64,000 bases of DNA, taken from assembly GCF_000400995.2 (NCBI RefSeq), contig NZ_DF238926.1, positions 1 through 64,000 on the forward strand, given 5' to 3'. Within the stretch, counting starts at the first letter, position 1, and every line of letters begins with the position of its first letter. This stretch comes from Acidovorax sp. MR-S7. GTDB lineage: Bacteria > Pseudomonadota > Gammaproteobacteria > Burkholderiales > Burkholderiaceae_C. A program made the position numbers and the translations under genes. Below the pieces are notes generated by a model. It had not been told where the DNA came from, did no database searches, and saw nothing but the letters and a program-made list of their open reading frames with translations. This document shows, piece by piece, positions 42,555 through 51,254 of this stretch.

Positions 42555-43703
42555 TCAGCCGATGAAGCGGCCCGTGCCGCCGAGCACGCCCAGGTCGATG
42601 TAGCGCGAGCCCACGTAGGGCATCTGGCCGCTGTAGTCCACCGTGAAGCCGCCCAGGTCCAGATTGCGGATGGACGACAGCGCCGCGCGCAGCCGAGCCT
42701 GCGTGGGGTCCTTGCCCGCGCGCTCCAGGCCTTCGAGCAGCACGCGCGCGTTCACGTAGGCCTCCAGGCTGCCCTGGGAGAAATCGCCCTTGCCCTGCGC
42801 GCGCATGGCGGCCTGGTAGTCGCGCACCAGCTGCAGCTTGGCGCGGTGCGGGTCGGGAACGATCATGGTGAGCGCCAGGCCGCTGCCGTCCTCGCCCAGG
42901 GTGGACAGGCTGGCGCTGGGCAGGGTCACGCTCAAACCGGCCATAAGCACGCCGGGCGACTGCTTCCTGAGGCCGCGTACCAGCGCCACCGACACCGTGC
43001 CCGCCGTGGCCAGCAGCACGGCCGAGGGGCGTGCGGCCGCCACGGCCTGCAGCACCTGCGGCAGGTTCTTGCCGTCGGTGGCCACGGCGGCCTGCACGGC
43101 GGGCTTCATGTTCAGCGCGGCGAGCGCTGCCGCCGCCACCTCCAGCAGTTCGCGGCCGTAGCCGTTGTCCTGGTGCACGATGCCGATGCCCTTGAGGCCC
43201 ATACCCGCCAGGCGCTGCACGAGGCGCTGCACCTCGTCGGTGTAGCTGGCGCGCACGTGGAACACGTTGCGCGCGTTCTTGCGCAGCGATGCGGCGCCGG
43301 TGATCGGGGCGATGTGGGGCAGGCCGGCCTCCTCGATGAGCGGCAGGATGGCGGTGTTGTTGGGTGTGCCCACGCACGACAGCAGCGCGAACGCGCTGCC
43401 CTGCCCGATGATCTGCTGGACGTTGGCCAGCGTGCGCTCGGGCTCGTAGGCGTCGTCCACCATCTGCAGCTGCACGCTGCGCCCGTGCACGCCGCCGCGC
43501 GCGTTGGCGTGCGCGAAAGCCGCGCCGGCGCCCTGCTGGATGTCGCTGCCGAAGCCCGCCAGCGGGCCGCTCATGGCCGCGGAGCAGCCGATGGCGATGG
43601 CCTTGGCCGACAGGCCCGGCACGTCCTGCGCGTGCGCGGGGCGCACGAAGGCGGGCGCGGCCACGGTGGCGGCGGCGCGGAGTACGAATTGACGGCGTTG
43701 CAT
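42555..43703 (-). CDS. Branched-chain amino-acid-type ABC transporter substrate-binding protein
   Basis: A 382-residue periplasmic binding protein of the LivJ/Peripla_BP_6 type. It has a signal peptide with an RR pair (MQRRQFVLRAAATVAAPAFV, ending AHA) and the opening strand IAIGCSAAMSGPLAGFGSDI. The family text VQLQMVDDAYEPERTLANVQ and GIGIVHQDNGYGRELLEVAA follows. No livHMGF genes are adjacent, so it is an orphan receptor for amino acids, amides or aromatic acids. It converges on the CoA-transferase gene. Confidence 0.87.
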   Translation of the reverse strand: MQRRQFVLRAAATVAAPAFVRPAHAQDVPGLSAKAIAIGCSAAMSGPLAGFGSDIQQGAGAAFAHANARGGVHGRSVQLQMVDDAYEPERTLANVQQIIGQGSAFALLSCVGTPNNTAILPLIEEAGLPHIAPITGAASLRKNARNVFHVRASYTDEVQRLVQRLAGMGLKGIGIVHQDNGYGRELLEVAAAALAALNMKPAVQAAVATDGKNLPQVLQAVAAARPSAVLLATAGTVSVALVRGLRKQSPGVLMAGLSVTLPSASLSTLGEDGSGLALTMIVPDPHRAKLQLVRDYQAAMRAQGKGDFSQGSLEAYVNARVLLEGLERAGKDPTQARLRAALSSIRNLDLGGFTVDYSGQMPYVGSRYIDLGVLGGTGRFIG

Positions 43704-43912
43704 GGTGTCTGGAATCACGGAAGGCCAACGATCTTCCCGGCCGCTCGCGGTGCCCAGCGCTGGGCGCCGGCGCTTCCGACGGGAAACGGATAAGCTCAAG
43801 CGAGCAAAACGCGCGATTCTGGGCGCGATCGGGGGCGCAGCAGGGTTGCATTTCGCGCCACGCACCTCCCCATTCGCGCCAGCGCCCTTCCTCCGTCCTC
43901 TACCGCCCTGCC

Positions 43913-44335
43913 ATGTCCCTCTGGAAAAAGCCCATCACCCTGACCCAGGTCAACCAGAACGGCGCCCGCACCGCCGTGAGCCACCTGGGCATCGAGTTCA
44001 CCGAAGTCGGCGACGATTTCCTGCGCGCCCGCGTGCCCGTGGACGAGCGCACGCGCCAGCCCTTCGGCCTGCTGCACGGCGGCGTGAGCGTGGTGCTGGC
44101 CGAGACGCTGGGCTCGGTGGGTGCCTACCACGCCTCGCCCGAGGGCTGGATGGCCGTGGGCCTGGACATCAATGCCAACCACCTGCGCGCGGTGAAAACC
44201 GGCTGGGTCACGGGCACGGCGCGGCCCGTGCACATCGGCAAGACCACGCAGGTGTGGCAGATCGACATGGTGAACGACGCGGGCGAGCCGACCTGCGTGT
44301 CGCGCATCACCATGGCGATGCTGGCGCCGAGATAA
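43913..44335 (+). CDS. Hotdog-fold acyl-CoA thioesterase (PaaI/MenI-like)
   Basis: A 140-residue single hotdog domain with the active-site run FGLLHGGVSVVLAETLGS (HGG plus Glu) typical of PaaI, EntH and MenI thioesterases, and DINANHLRAVKTGWVTGTAR in the substrate strand. It hydrolyses acyl-CoA or aromatic-CoA thioesters, perhaps rescuing CoA stalled by the nearby catabolic pathways. The 209 bases upstream, back to 43704, hold no recognised gene, only GC-rich sequence. Confidence 0.85.
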   Translation: MSLWKKPITLTQVNQNGARTAVSHLGIEFTEVGDDFLRARVPVDERTRQPFGLLHGGVSVVLAETLGSVGAYHASPEGWMAVGLDINANHLRAVKTGWVTGTARPVHIGKTTQVWQIDMVNDAGEPTCVSRITMAMLAPR

Positions 44336-44337
44336 GG

Positions 44338-44596
44338 AGCATCCCGCTGAGCGGCTGCGCCGCTCCATGCAGCCGCCAGAGACGGCAGCCCTTCGGGCAC
44401 GTCCAAGCCTGCGCAGGCAGGCTCGGAGCCACGGCCCTCAGCCCCTTCTCTCGGCTTCGCCGGGAAGGGGGACGACGCCAGCGCGGCGGGGCGGCCCTTG
44501 CGTAGCGTCTGCTGGCATGGGTTGCGCCAGTTTCAAGCAAAAACGGGCTGCAGCGCTTATCCAGCAAGCGCGAGCAGCTACGTATTCAGGAGCATC
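44338..44596. repeat. Intergenic repeat block: GC-rich repeat plus dispersed hairpin repeat
   Basis: 44338-44533 holds a long GC-rich repeat with local inverted repeats (AGCGGCTGCGCCGCT; CTGCGCAGGCAG) and the run GAAGGGGGACGACGCC...GCGGGGCGGCCC, resembling the element inside the acetoacetyl-CoA synthetase gene. 44534-44596 is an antisense dispersed hairpin copy, ending CTACGTATTCAGGAGCATCG. The CaiB gene terminates inside it, its TGA being the complement of 44586-44588. Confidence 0.7.
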
Positions 44597-45815
44597 GATT
44601 TCCTTCGATGACGGCGGCGCAGGCCGCCAGCGCGTCGATCTCGGGGCCCGCCATCCCCAGTTCGGCCGACAGGATCTGCCGCGTGTGCTCGCCCCGCATC
44701 GGCGGCGGCCGCCATGGTGCCTCGATGCCCCCGTAGCGCACCGGGTTGCGGATGCCCGGCACGGTACCCAGCACCGCATGCTCCCACCGGCCCACCAGCG
44801 CGTTGGCAGCCACCTGCCCGTGCGCCAGCAGCGCCGCGTAGTCGTTGATGGGCGCGCACACCAGGTCGTACTGCCGCGAAAGCGCCAGCACCTCGGCTTG
44901 GGTGCGCTGCGCGAAGAACGGGACGAGGATGTCCTGCAGCTGCGCGCGGTGCGCGAGGCGCGCTTGCGCGGTGGCGAAGCGCGGGTCGTCGGCCAGCGCC
45001 TCCTGGCCGATCGCTGCGCAGAACCTGCGCCACAGCGGCTGGGTGGCCACGAGGGTGACGTAGCCGTCCTGCACCTCGTAGGTGCCCGAGGGCACGATCA
45101 TCGGGTGCTGGCGGCCGCTGCGTGGCGGGACGATGCCCGTGAGCGCGTATTCCGTGACCGGCGGCGCCTGGAAGGCCACCAGCGCATCGAGCAGGCTGAC
45201 GTTCACGCGCTGCCCGCGCCCCGTGCCGGCCAGGGCCAGCAGCGCGGCCAGCACGCCCTGGCACAGGTAGCTGCCGGCCAGCATGTCCGAGACCATGTTG
45301 CCCATGCGCAGCGGCGGGCCGTCGCCATCGCCGTTGATGCTCATGAGGCCGCCGAAGGCCTGCATGGTCGAGTCGGTGGCGGGCGCGCCGGCCAGCGGGC
45401 CGTCTTCGCCGAAGCCGTGGATGCTGGCGTAGACGAGCCGCGGGTTGGCCGCGGCCAGCGCGTCGTAGCCCAGGCCAAACTTCTCCATCACGCCGGGGCG
45501 GAAGTTCTGCACCACGATGTCGCTGCGCGCCGCGAGCCGCGCGGCGACGGCGCGGCCCTCGGGGTGCTTCAGATCCAGGCAGATGCTGCGCTTGTTGCGG
45601 TTGAGGCTCAGGTGCGCGCTGCTTTCGCCGGGCGCCACCTGGTGGCCCACGCCACGCGCCCAGTCGCCCTCGGGCGGCTCGACCTTGATCACGTCCGCGC
45701 CCAGGTCGGCCAGCAGCATGGCGCACGAGGGGCCGGCCACGCCCTGGCTGAAGTCAATCAGGCGGCGGCCCGCCAACGGCCCCGGGCCGCGCTCATTCGG
45801 GCTGGATGCCTGCAT
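44586..45815 (-). CDS. CaiB/BaiF (class III) CoA-transferase
   Basis: A 409-residue family III CoA-transferase: RRLIDFSQGVAGPSCAMLLA, DLGADVIKVEPPEGD, HLSLNRNKRSICLDLKHPEG, and the candidate catalytic Asp in APATDSTMQAFGG. It is the last gene of a five-gene minus-strand operon and overlaps the preceding Bug gene by 23 bases. It probably activates the acid taken up through the Bug receptors. Its last few residues (GNRCS) and stop codon are encoded by the dispersed repeat at 44534-44596. Confidence 0.88.
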   Translation of the reverse strand: MQASSPNERGPGPLAGRRLIDFSQGVAGPSCAMLLADLGADVIKVEPPEGDWARGVGHQVAPGESSAHLSLNRNKRSICLDLKHPEGRAVAARLAARSDIVVQNFRPGVMEKFGLGYDALAAANPRLVYASIHGFGEDGPLAGAPATDSTMQAFGGLMSINGDGDGPPLRMGNMVSDMLAGSYLCQGVLAALLALAGTGRGQRVNVSLLDALVAFQAPPVTEYALTGIVPPRSGRQHPMIVPSGTYEVQDGYVTLVATQPLWRRFCAAIGQEALADDPRFATAQARLAHRAQLQDILVPFFAQRTQAEVLALSRQYDLVCAPINDYAALLAHGQVAANALVGRWEHAVLGTVPGIRNPVRYGGIEAPWRPPPMRGEHTRQILSAELGMAGPEIDALAACAAVIEGNRCS

Positions 45816-46767
45816 CCTTGACCTTCGTTCCCCAGACGACGAGCTGCTGATCCACGAACGCGCGCAGCTCGTCGGCCGTGCTGGTCTGCGCCTCGACGCC
45901 CGCCTGGCGCAGCTTGTCGCGGAAGTCGGGGTCGGTGGTGATGCGGGCCAGTTCGGCGCTCAGGCGCTCCACGATGGGCCGGGGCATGCCGGCCGGGCCG
46001 AAGACGGCGCCCCAGGCCGTGAGGTCGAAGCCCTGCAGGCCGGTTTCCTCGGTGATGGTGGGCACCTGGGGCAGCAAGGCGCTGCGCGCCGCGCTGGACA
46101 CCGCCAGCGCCTTGAGCCTGCCGGCCTGCATGTGCGGCAGGGCGTTGGCGATGTCCACGAAGGCGAACTGCACCTGGTTGCCCAGCAGGTCCGTGACGAC
46201 CTGGGGCACGCTCTTGTAGGGCACGGCGACGGAGTCCATGCGCATCAGCCGGGCGAAGGCCGCGCCCGCCACCTGCCCCGTGCTGTTGCCATAGCCGTAG
46301 CTGGTGTTGCCGGCCTTGCGCGCATAGGCGACCAACTCCTGCACGCTGGCCACGGGCAGGCGCGATTCGACCACCAGCACGAAGGGAAAGGCGCAGACGC
46401 GCGCGACGGGCGTGAAGTCCTTCACCGGGTCGTAGCCGAGCTTCTTGAACAGGAAGGGGTTGGCCGAGTGCGTGGTGTTGGAGGTGAGGAACAGGGTGTA
46501 GCCGTCCGGCGGCGCCTTGGCCACCAGATCGGCCGCGATCTGGCCCGATGCGCCGGCCTTGTTCTCGACCACCACGGGCTGGCCCAGCGCGACCTGCAGG
46601 CGCTCGCCCAGGCGGCGCGCCACCATGTCGCTCGCGGCGCCAGCGCCGAAGGGGATGACGAGGCGGATCGGCCGCTCGGGCCAGGCTTGCGCCAGGGCCA
46701 GGGGCATGGACGCCCAGGCGGCGGTGGCGGCCGCGGCCGACAGAAGGGTGCGTCGCTGCATCGTCAT
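45793..46767 (-). CDS. Bug-family tripartite tricarboxylate transporter receptor
   Basis: A 324-residue periplasmic receptor: signal MTMQRRTLLSAAAATAAWAS, ending ALAQA. Bug signatures RPIRLVIPFGAGAASDMVAR, VVVENKAGASGQIAADLV and KAPPDGYTLFLTSN follow. The start ATG overlaps the stop of the enoyl-CoA hydratase (ATGA), so it is translationally coupled to the catabolic genes. It is the second Bug receptor in the same operon (the other is at 48015), with no tctA/tctB present. Confidence 0.88.
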   Translation of the reverse strand: MTMQRRTLLSAAAATAAWASMPLALAQAWPERPIRLVIPFGAGAASDMVARRLGERLQVALGQPVVVENKAGASGQIAADLVAKAPPDGYTLFLTSNTTHSANPFLFKKLGYDPVKDFTPVARVCAFPFVLVVESRLPVASVQELVAYARKAGNTSYGYGNSTGQVAGAAFARLMRMDSVAVPYKSVPQVVTDLLGNQVQFAFVDIANALPHMQAGRLKALAVSSAARSALLPQVPTITEETGLQGFDLTAWGAVFGPAGMPRPIVERLSAELARITTDPDFRDKLRQAGVEAQTSTADELRAFVDQQLVVWGTKVKDAGIQPE

Positions 46768-47546
46768 TTCCTTTCGAAAAGCCGCTGCATGGCGGCGTCG
46801 TGCTCGGGCGTGTGGTGGGCGATGGCCTGGTAGGCCGCCGTCATCTCCAGCAGGGTTTCCAGGCCCGTGCGCTGGCCCTCGCGCAGCAGCCGCTTGGCCA
46901 TGCGCAGGGCGGTGCCGGGGTGCGCGGCGATGCGGCGGGCCAGGGCGCGGCTCTCGTCCATCAGCCGCTCGGGCGCGACCACGCGCGAGACCAGGCCCCA
47001 AGCGCACGCGGTGGCGGCGTCGATGGGTTCGGCGGTGAAGGTCATCTCCGCCGCGCGGGACATACCGACGGCGCGCGGCAGCAGCCAGGAGCCGCCGTCG
47101 CCCGCCACCAGGCCCAGCTTCACGAAGCTCTCGGCGAACGTCGCCTGCGTGGAGGCGATGCGGATGTCGCACAGCGTGGCGATGTCGCAGCCCGCACCGT
47201 AGGCCGGCCCGTTGACGGCCGCGATGACCGGCACCTGCAGGCGGTAGAGCGCCAGCGCCATGCGCTGCACGCTGTCGCGGTAGCGGTTCTGGATGGCGTG
47301 GGGGCTGCCTTCGCCCAGGCCCTGCCTGGCGCGCAGGTCCTTCACGTCGCCGCCGGAGCAGAAAGCCTTGCCCGCGCCGGTCAGGATGGCGCAGCGCACG
47401 CCGTCGTCGGCGTTGATGCGCTCGCACGCGTCCACGATGGCCTGCGTCTCGGCCGCGCCCGTGAGCGCGTTGAGCGCGGCGGGGCGGTTCATCTTCAGCG
47501 TGGCGACGCCGCCGTCCTGCTCGTAAAGGATGAAGGCTTCGGTCAT
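46764..47546 (-). CDS. Enoyl-CoA hydratase/isomerase family protein
   Basis: A 260-residue crotonase-fold enzyme: GKAFCSGGDVKDLR oxyanion segment, AAVNGPAYGAGCDIATLCDI, then FVKLGLVAGDGGSWLLPRAV and the C-terminal MAKRLLREGQRTGLETLLEM. As in the paralogue at 26309, the glutamate region reads G-L-V-A-G-D. It overlaps MaoC upstream and the Bug gene downstream by 4 bases each, so it is co-translated. It acts on an enoyl-CoA intermediate of unknown identity. Confidence 0.88.
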   Translation of the reverse strand: MTEAFILYEQDGGVATLKMNRPAALNALTGAAETQAIVDACERINADDGVRCAILTGAGKAFCSGGDVKDLRARQGLGEGSPHAIQNRYRDSVQRMALALYRLQVPVIAAVNGPAYGAGCDIATLCDIRIASTQATFAESFVKLGLVAGDGGSWLLPRAVGMSRAAEMTFTAEPIDAATACAWGLVSRVVAPERLMDESRALARRIAAHPGTALRMAKRLLREGQRTGLETLLEMTAAYQAIAHHTPEHDAAMQRLFERK

Positions 47547-48004
47547 GCGGCGCCCTCCCCGGCATCGCCGGTGCGCATCAGGAGCCGGTAGGAGCCTTCC
47601 ATGACGGTCTCCTGGCGCTGGTTGGCCACGCGGATGGCGATGTCGATCACGCCGCGCCCCGGCTTGGAGGCCAGCCGCTTGGAGGCTACGCGGGAATGGG
47701 TGCGCAGCGTGTCGCCGATGACGGCGGGCCGCAGGAAGCGTGACTCGCCAAAGCCCAGCGCGGCGATGGTGCAGGGCCCGATCAGCTCCTCCATCATCCC
47801 GGCCGCGAACGCCTGGATCAGCAGGCCGGGCACGATACGCTGCCCGAACGGGCTGTGGGCGCGGCAGTACGCCGCGTCGATGAAGATGGGCAGCTTCAGG
47901 CCCGCCAGGCAGGTGAACTGCACGATGTCCGTCTCCGTCACCGTGCGGCCGTAGCTGACGAAGGTCTCATCCAGGCGGATCTGCGCGAATGTCTGGTGCT
48001 TCAT
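47543..48004 (-). CDS. MaoC-family (R)-specific enoyl-CoA hydratase-like protein
   Basis: A 153-residue hotdog protein of the MaoC family. TVTETDIVQFTCLAGLKLPI resembles the hydratase-2 loop where D and H act (the usual DxNPxH is here G-L-K-L-P-I-F-I-D, so the His is displaced). RIVPGLLIQAFAAGMMEELI and VIGDTLRTHSRVASKR follow. Second gene of the operon, 10 bases after the Bug gene, overlapping the enoyl-CoA hydratase by 4. Because the catalytic His is not in its normal place, activity is less certain than fold. Confidence 0.8.
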   Translation of the reverse strand: MKHQTFAQIRLDETFVSYGRTVTETDIVQFTCLAGLKLPIFIDAAYCRAHSPFGQRIVPGLLIQAFAAGMMEELIGPCTIAALGFGESRFLRPAVIGDTLRTHSRVASKRLASKPGRGVIDIAIRVANQRQETVMEGSYRLLMRTGDAGEGAA

Positions 48005-48014
48005 GGCCGCGCCC

Positions 48015-48995
48015 TCACTCGATCTGGATGCGCGCGGCCTGGATGACCCGCTTCCACTTGGCGTAGTCGCCCTCGATCTTGCGGCGCAGCGCCTCTGGAC
48101 CGCCTTCGCCGGGCACGAAGCCCAGCCCATCGAAGCGCGCGCGCACCTCGGGCACCTGCAGCGCCTGGGCCACGGCGGCGGCGATGGCGTCGCGCGCGGC
48201 GTGCGGCGTGCCGGCCGGCACGGCGATGCCCGTCCACACGCTGAAGTCGAACCCCGGCACGCCGGATTCGGCGATGGTCGGCACCTCCGGCAGGCTGGCG
48301 TAGCGCTTGGGCACCGAGATGCCCAGCGCCTTGAGCCGGCCGCTGCGGATGTGCTGCACCACCGGCCCGAAGGAGCTGAAGATCATGTCCACCTGCCCGC
48401 CCAGCACGTCCGTCACGCCCTGGGCCTGGCCCTTGTAGGGCACGTGCAGGATGTCGGTGCGGGTCTCGTACTTGAACAGCTCGGCCGCCAGGTGCGAGGT
48501 GGCGCCCGTGCCCGACGAGGCGATGGTCATCTGGCCCGGGCGTGCGCGGGCCGCGTCGATCAGCTCCTGGATGCTGTTCACGGGCAGGCCCGGCCGCACC
48601 ACCAGCACCATGGGGATGGTGGCGATCAGCGCCACGGGCTCGAAGTCCTTGAGCGGGTCGTAGGCGAGCTTGCGCACGTGCGGCAGGATGGTGAACGGCG
48701 GGTCGTGCGCCAGCACCCAGGTGGTGCCGTCCGCCGCGGCGCGCGCGGCGGCCGCCGTGCCCACCGTGCCGCTGGCCGCGCCCTGGTTGTCGATGACCAC
48801 GGGCTGGCCCAGGGTGGCCGCGAGGTGGTCGGAGATGGTGCGCACGCTGATGTCGGTGGCCGCGCCCGGCGCGAACGGCACGATGAGCCGGACAGGGTGC
48901 TCGGGCTTCCAGCCGGCCTGCGCCTGCGCGGCCTGCCACGGCTGCAGGGCGCACAGGACCGCGGCCAGCGCGGTGCGTCTCTTGAGATGTTTCAC
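48015..48995 (-). CDS. Bug-family tripartite tricarboxylate transporter receptor
   Basis: A 326-residue periplasmic receptor with a signal peptide (HLKRRTALAAVLCALQPWQA). Bug signatures HPVRLIVPFAPGAATDISVR and VVIDNQGAASGTVGTAAAAR follow, with VPTIAESGVPGFDFSVWTGI near the C-terminus. The start is GTG at 48995 after GGAGAC; a nearby ATG is in another frame. First gene of the operon running to 44586, divergent from its LysR regulator. Confidence 0.87.
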   Translation of the reverse strand: MKHLKRRTALAAVLCALQPWQAAQAQAGWKPEHPVRLIVPFAPGAATDISVRTISDHLAATLGQPVVIDNQGAASGTVGTAAAARAAADGTTWVLAHDPPFTILPHVRKLAYDPLKDFEPVALIATIPMVLVVRPGLPVNSIQELIDAARARPGQMTIASSGTGATSHLAAELFKYETRTDILHVPYKGQAQGVTDVLGGQVDMIFSSFGPVVQHIRSGRLKALGISVPKRYASLPEVPTIAESGVPGFDFSVWTGIAVPAGTPHAARDAIAAAVAQALQVPEVRARFDGLGFVPGEGGPEALRRKIEGDYAKWKRVIQAARIQIE

Positions 48996-49089
48996 GGCAT
49001 GTCTCCTGTGGTCTTCGCAGCCAGTATTGGGCGCGCCACTCATTAGTACAATGGTTTTTCCTTTATCAATTGTTCGGTTTACCTGATCA
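48996..49089. promoter_or_regulatory. Divergent promoter between the Bug operon and its LysR regulator
   Basis: Ninety-four bases with an AT-rich core (CATTAGTACAATGGTTTTTC; TTATCAATTGTTCGGTTTAC; CTGATCAATG). TATCAATTG and CTGATCAATG carry similar TCAA half-sites, compatible with a LysR operator. No long perfect palindrome was found. Confidence 0.45.
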
Positions 49090-50019
49090 ATGAAAGTCAC
49101 GCTGCGGCAGATCGAGGGCTTCCTGGCGGTGGCCGACACCCTGTCGTTCTCGCGCGGGGCGCAGAAGCTGCACGTCACGCAGTCGGCGTTCTCGCAATTG
49201 ATCCGCGAGATGGAAACGGCGCTGGACGTGCGGCTGTTCGACCGCACCACGCGCAAGGTGGTGCTGACCGAAGCCGGCCGCGCGCTGCTGCTCAAGATGC
49301 GCAGCGGCCTCATGGCCATCGAGGAGGCCTGCCTGGATGCGCAGGCGATCAGCCGGCTGGAGAAGGGGCACGCGTCGGTGGGCGCACTGCCGTCGCTCGC
49401 CAGCGGCTACGTGGCGCAGGCGCTGGGCGACCTGCGGCGGCTGCACCCCGGCGTGAGCGTGAGCCTGCACGAGGCGCAGAACCCCGACCTGCTGGAGATG
49501 GTGCTGCAGGGCCAGGTGGAGCTGGCGGTCTGCGCCCAGGTGCCCGCGTCGCGGGAGCTGGTGTTCGAGGGGCTGTTCGCCGAGGAGCTGGTGGCGCTGG
49601 TGCCCGCAGATCACCCGCTGGCGGGCAAGGCGCGGCAGACCTGGAAGAAGCTGGCGCGCGTGCCGCTCATCCTCATGTCGCACCACTCCAGCACCCGCCG
49701 CACGATCGCCGAGGCGCTGCTCGAAAGCGGCCTGCCCGACAAGCCCGCCCACGAGGTGGCCAGCCTGCACACGGCCGTGGGCATGGTGCGGGCCGGCATG
49801 GGCGCGGCCATCATGCCGCTCACGGCGCTGATGGAGGTGAACCTGGACGGGCTGGCCACATGCCGGCTGAGCAGCCCGGTGCCGCTGCGCCGTATCGCCA
49901 TCTGCCGCCGCCGCGACCGCGTGGCGTCCGCCGCGGCGCTGGAGGTGTCGCACCTGGTGCGAGTGCGGGTGCAGCAGTCCCTGCGGCAGGGCATCCTGCC
50001 ATCTCCTGTGGAGAAATGA
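49090..50019 (+). CDS. LysR-family regulator of the second catabolic operon
   Basis: A 309-residue LysR regulator. HTH: MKVTLRQIEGFLAVADTLSF then SRGAQKLHVTQSAFSQLIRE. The effector domain is of the type seen with Bug-containing catabolic operons. It diverges from the Bug-MaoC-ECH-Bug-CaiB operon and is inferred to control it. Its stop codon (50017-50019) sits at the edge of a dispersed repeat shared with the convergent cobalamin gene. Confidence 0.9.
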   Translation: MKVTLRQIEGFLAVADTLSFSRGAQKLHVTQSAFSQLIREMETALDVRLFDRTTRKVVLTEAGRALLLKMRSGLMAIEEACLDAQAISRLEKGHASVGALPSLASGYVAQALGDLRRLHPGVSVSLHEAQNPDLLEMVLQGQVELAVCAQVPASRELVFEGLFAEELVALVPADHPLAGKARQTWKKLARVPLILMSHHSSTRRTIAEALLESGLPDKPAHEVASLHTAVGMVRAGMGAAIMPLTALMEVNLDGLATCRLSSPVPLRRIAICRRRDRVASAAALEVSHLVRVRVQQSLRQGILPSPVEK

Positions 50020-50071
50020 GCCTCCAGCGCTTACTCAGAAAGCGCCAGCAGCTATCTATTCAGTAGCATCC
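50013..50071. repeat. Dispersed hairpin repeat bridging two convergent stop codons
   Basis: On the minus strand GGATGCTACTGAATAGATAG then CTGCTGGCGCTTTCTGAGTA and AGCGCTGGAGG. It overlaps the LysR stop and contains the TGA that ends the adenosyltransferase gene (complement of 50056-50058). Its position between convergent genes suits a terminator function. Confidence 0.8.
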
Positions 50072-50625
50072 TGCCGTGCCAGGCGCTCGCTCTTCCAGTA
50101 CACGTCGTCGCCGCCGTCCATGCGGTTGAGTACGCGCGCGAGCACGAACAGCAGGTCCGACAGGCGGTTGAGGTATTGGCGCGGCGCGGGCCGCATGCTT
50201 TCCTGCTGCTGCAGCGCCACCACGGCGCGCTCCGCGCGGCGCGCGACCGTGCGGCACACGTGGGCCTGCGCCGCGGCGCGCGTGCCGGCGGGCAGGATGA
50301 ATTCCTGCAGGCGCGGCAGCTGCGCGTTGTAGCGCGCCAGGGCCTGGTCGAGCTGCACCAGCGCGTCGTCCTTGAGCAGTTCGAAACCGGGGATGGACAG
50401 CTCGCCGCCCAGGTTGAAGAGCTGGTGCTGCACGTCGACGAGCAGCTCGCGCACGTCCTGCGGCAGCGGCTCGCACAGCAGCAGGCCGATGTGGGAGTTG
50501 AGCTCGTCCACGTCGCCCATGGCATGGGGCCGGCCGCTGGCCTTGGACACGCGCGTGTTGTCGCCCAGGCCGGTGGTGCCGTCGTCGCCGGTGCGGGTGG
50601 CGATTTGTGTCAGTCGGTTGCCCAT
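50056..50625 (-). CDS. Cob(I)alamin adenosyltransferase, PduO type
   Basis: A 189-residue PduO/MMAB-type ATP:corrinoid adenosyltransferase that makes coenzyme B12. The ATP-binding N-terminus TRTGDDGTTGLGDNTRVSK, the GDVDELNSHIG helix and the C-terminal YLNRLSDLLFVLARVLNRMD are all conserved. It supplies adenosylcobalamin, for example to methylmalonyl-CoA mutase. It is monocistronic here. Final residues DATE and the stop are repeat-encoded. Confidence 0.92.
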   Translation of the reverse strand: MGNRLTQIATRTGDDGTTGLGDNTRVSKASGRPHAMGDVDELNSHIGLLLCEPLPQDVRELLVDVQHQLFNLGGELSIPGFELLKDDALVQLDQALARYNAQLPRLQEFILPAGTRAAAQAHVCRTVARRAERAVVALQQQESMRPAPRQYLNRLSDLLFVLARVLNRMDGGDDVYWKSERLARQDATE

Positions 50626-50792
50626 GGGGTGTTTTCTCCTCAATGGCTCCTCATTCGGGGGCCGCGCGGGGATTGTGCGTTACATCCGCCGGGCAATTGT
50701 GGAGAGGGGCAACAGCGGGCAAAAGTGCTGGCCCGGGGCCGCTTGCTGCGGTGCAATGAAGTCCTGTTCCACTCTCGACGGAGACCTGATCG

Positions 50793-51146
50793 ATGCCTCA
50801 AGCCAAACAGCGCCCTCTCTCTTCCTTCGATGCCCGCAGCGTGATGCTGTTCGCCGCGATCACCGTAGGGGGCGGGCTCGCCCAGGCACAGACCGCTCCC
50901 ACGACTACGCGGCCGAATGCACCGGTGAAGGCGGCCAGTCCGGCAGCGGCCAAGACCAGCAGCACTTCGACCAAAAAGCACCCGGCCTTCGAAACCGCTG
51001 ACAAGGACAAGGATGGCAAATTGACGCGCGACGAGACCCAATGGCTGTCTTCGCTCAGGGAAGGCTTCGACCAATACGACACGGACAAAGATGGCACGAT
51101 TTCGTACGCTGAGTTCGTGAACAGCAAGCTCTACCAAAAGAAGTAA
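50793..51146 (+). CDS. Secreted EF-hand calcium-binding protein
   Basis: A 117-residue protein with an N-terminal hydrophobic signal (SVMLFAAITVGGGLAQAQ) and a Thr/Ala/Pro/Lys-rich linker. Two EF-hand loops follow: DKDKDGKLTRDE (residues ~69-80) and DTDKDGTISYAE (residues ~95-106). It is probably periplasmic, binding calcium. It is followed by a strong terminator and appears to be a single-gene unit. Confidence 0.85.
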   Translation: MPQAKQRPLSSFDARSVMLFAAITVGGGLAQAQTAPTTTRPNAPVKAASPAAAKTSSTSTKKHPAFETADKDKDGKLTRDETQWLSSLREGFDQYDTDKDGTISYAEFVNSKLYQKK

Positions 51147-51165
51147 GCCCCCGTTTTCCCACCCA

Positions 51166-51211
51166 GCCCGCCCTACCGGTCCCCAGTGGATCGCGGGCGG
51201 GCCTTTTTTTT
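51166..51211 (+). terminator. Rho-independent terminator after the EF-hand gene
   Basis: Perfect 8-base arms GCCCGCCC (51166-51173) and GGGCGGGC (51195-51202), followed by a run of eight T on the plus strand (51204-51211). The loop is 21 bases. Confidence 0.8.
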
Positions 51212-51254
51212 GCCCCGGCTTCTCTAGAATGCCCATCCCGCCCTGGAGAGTCTC

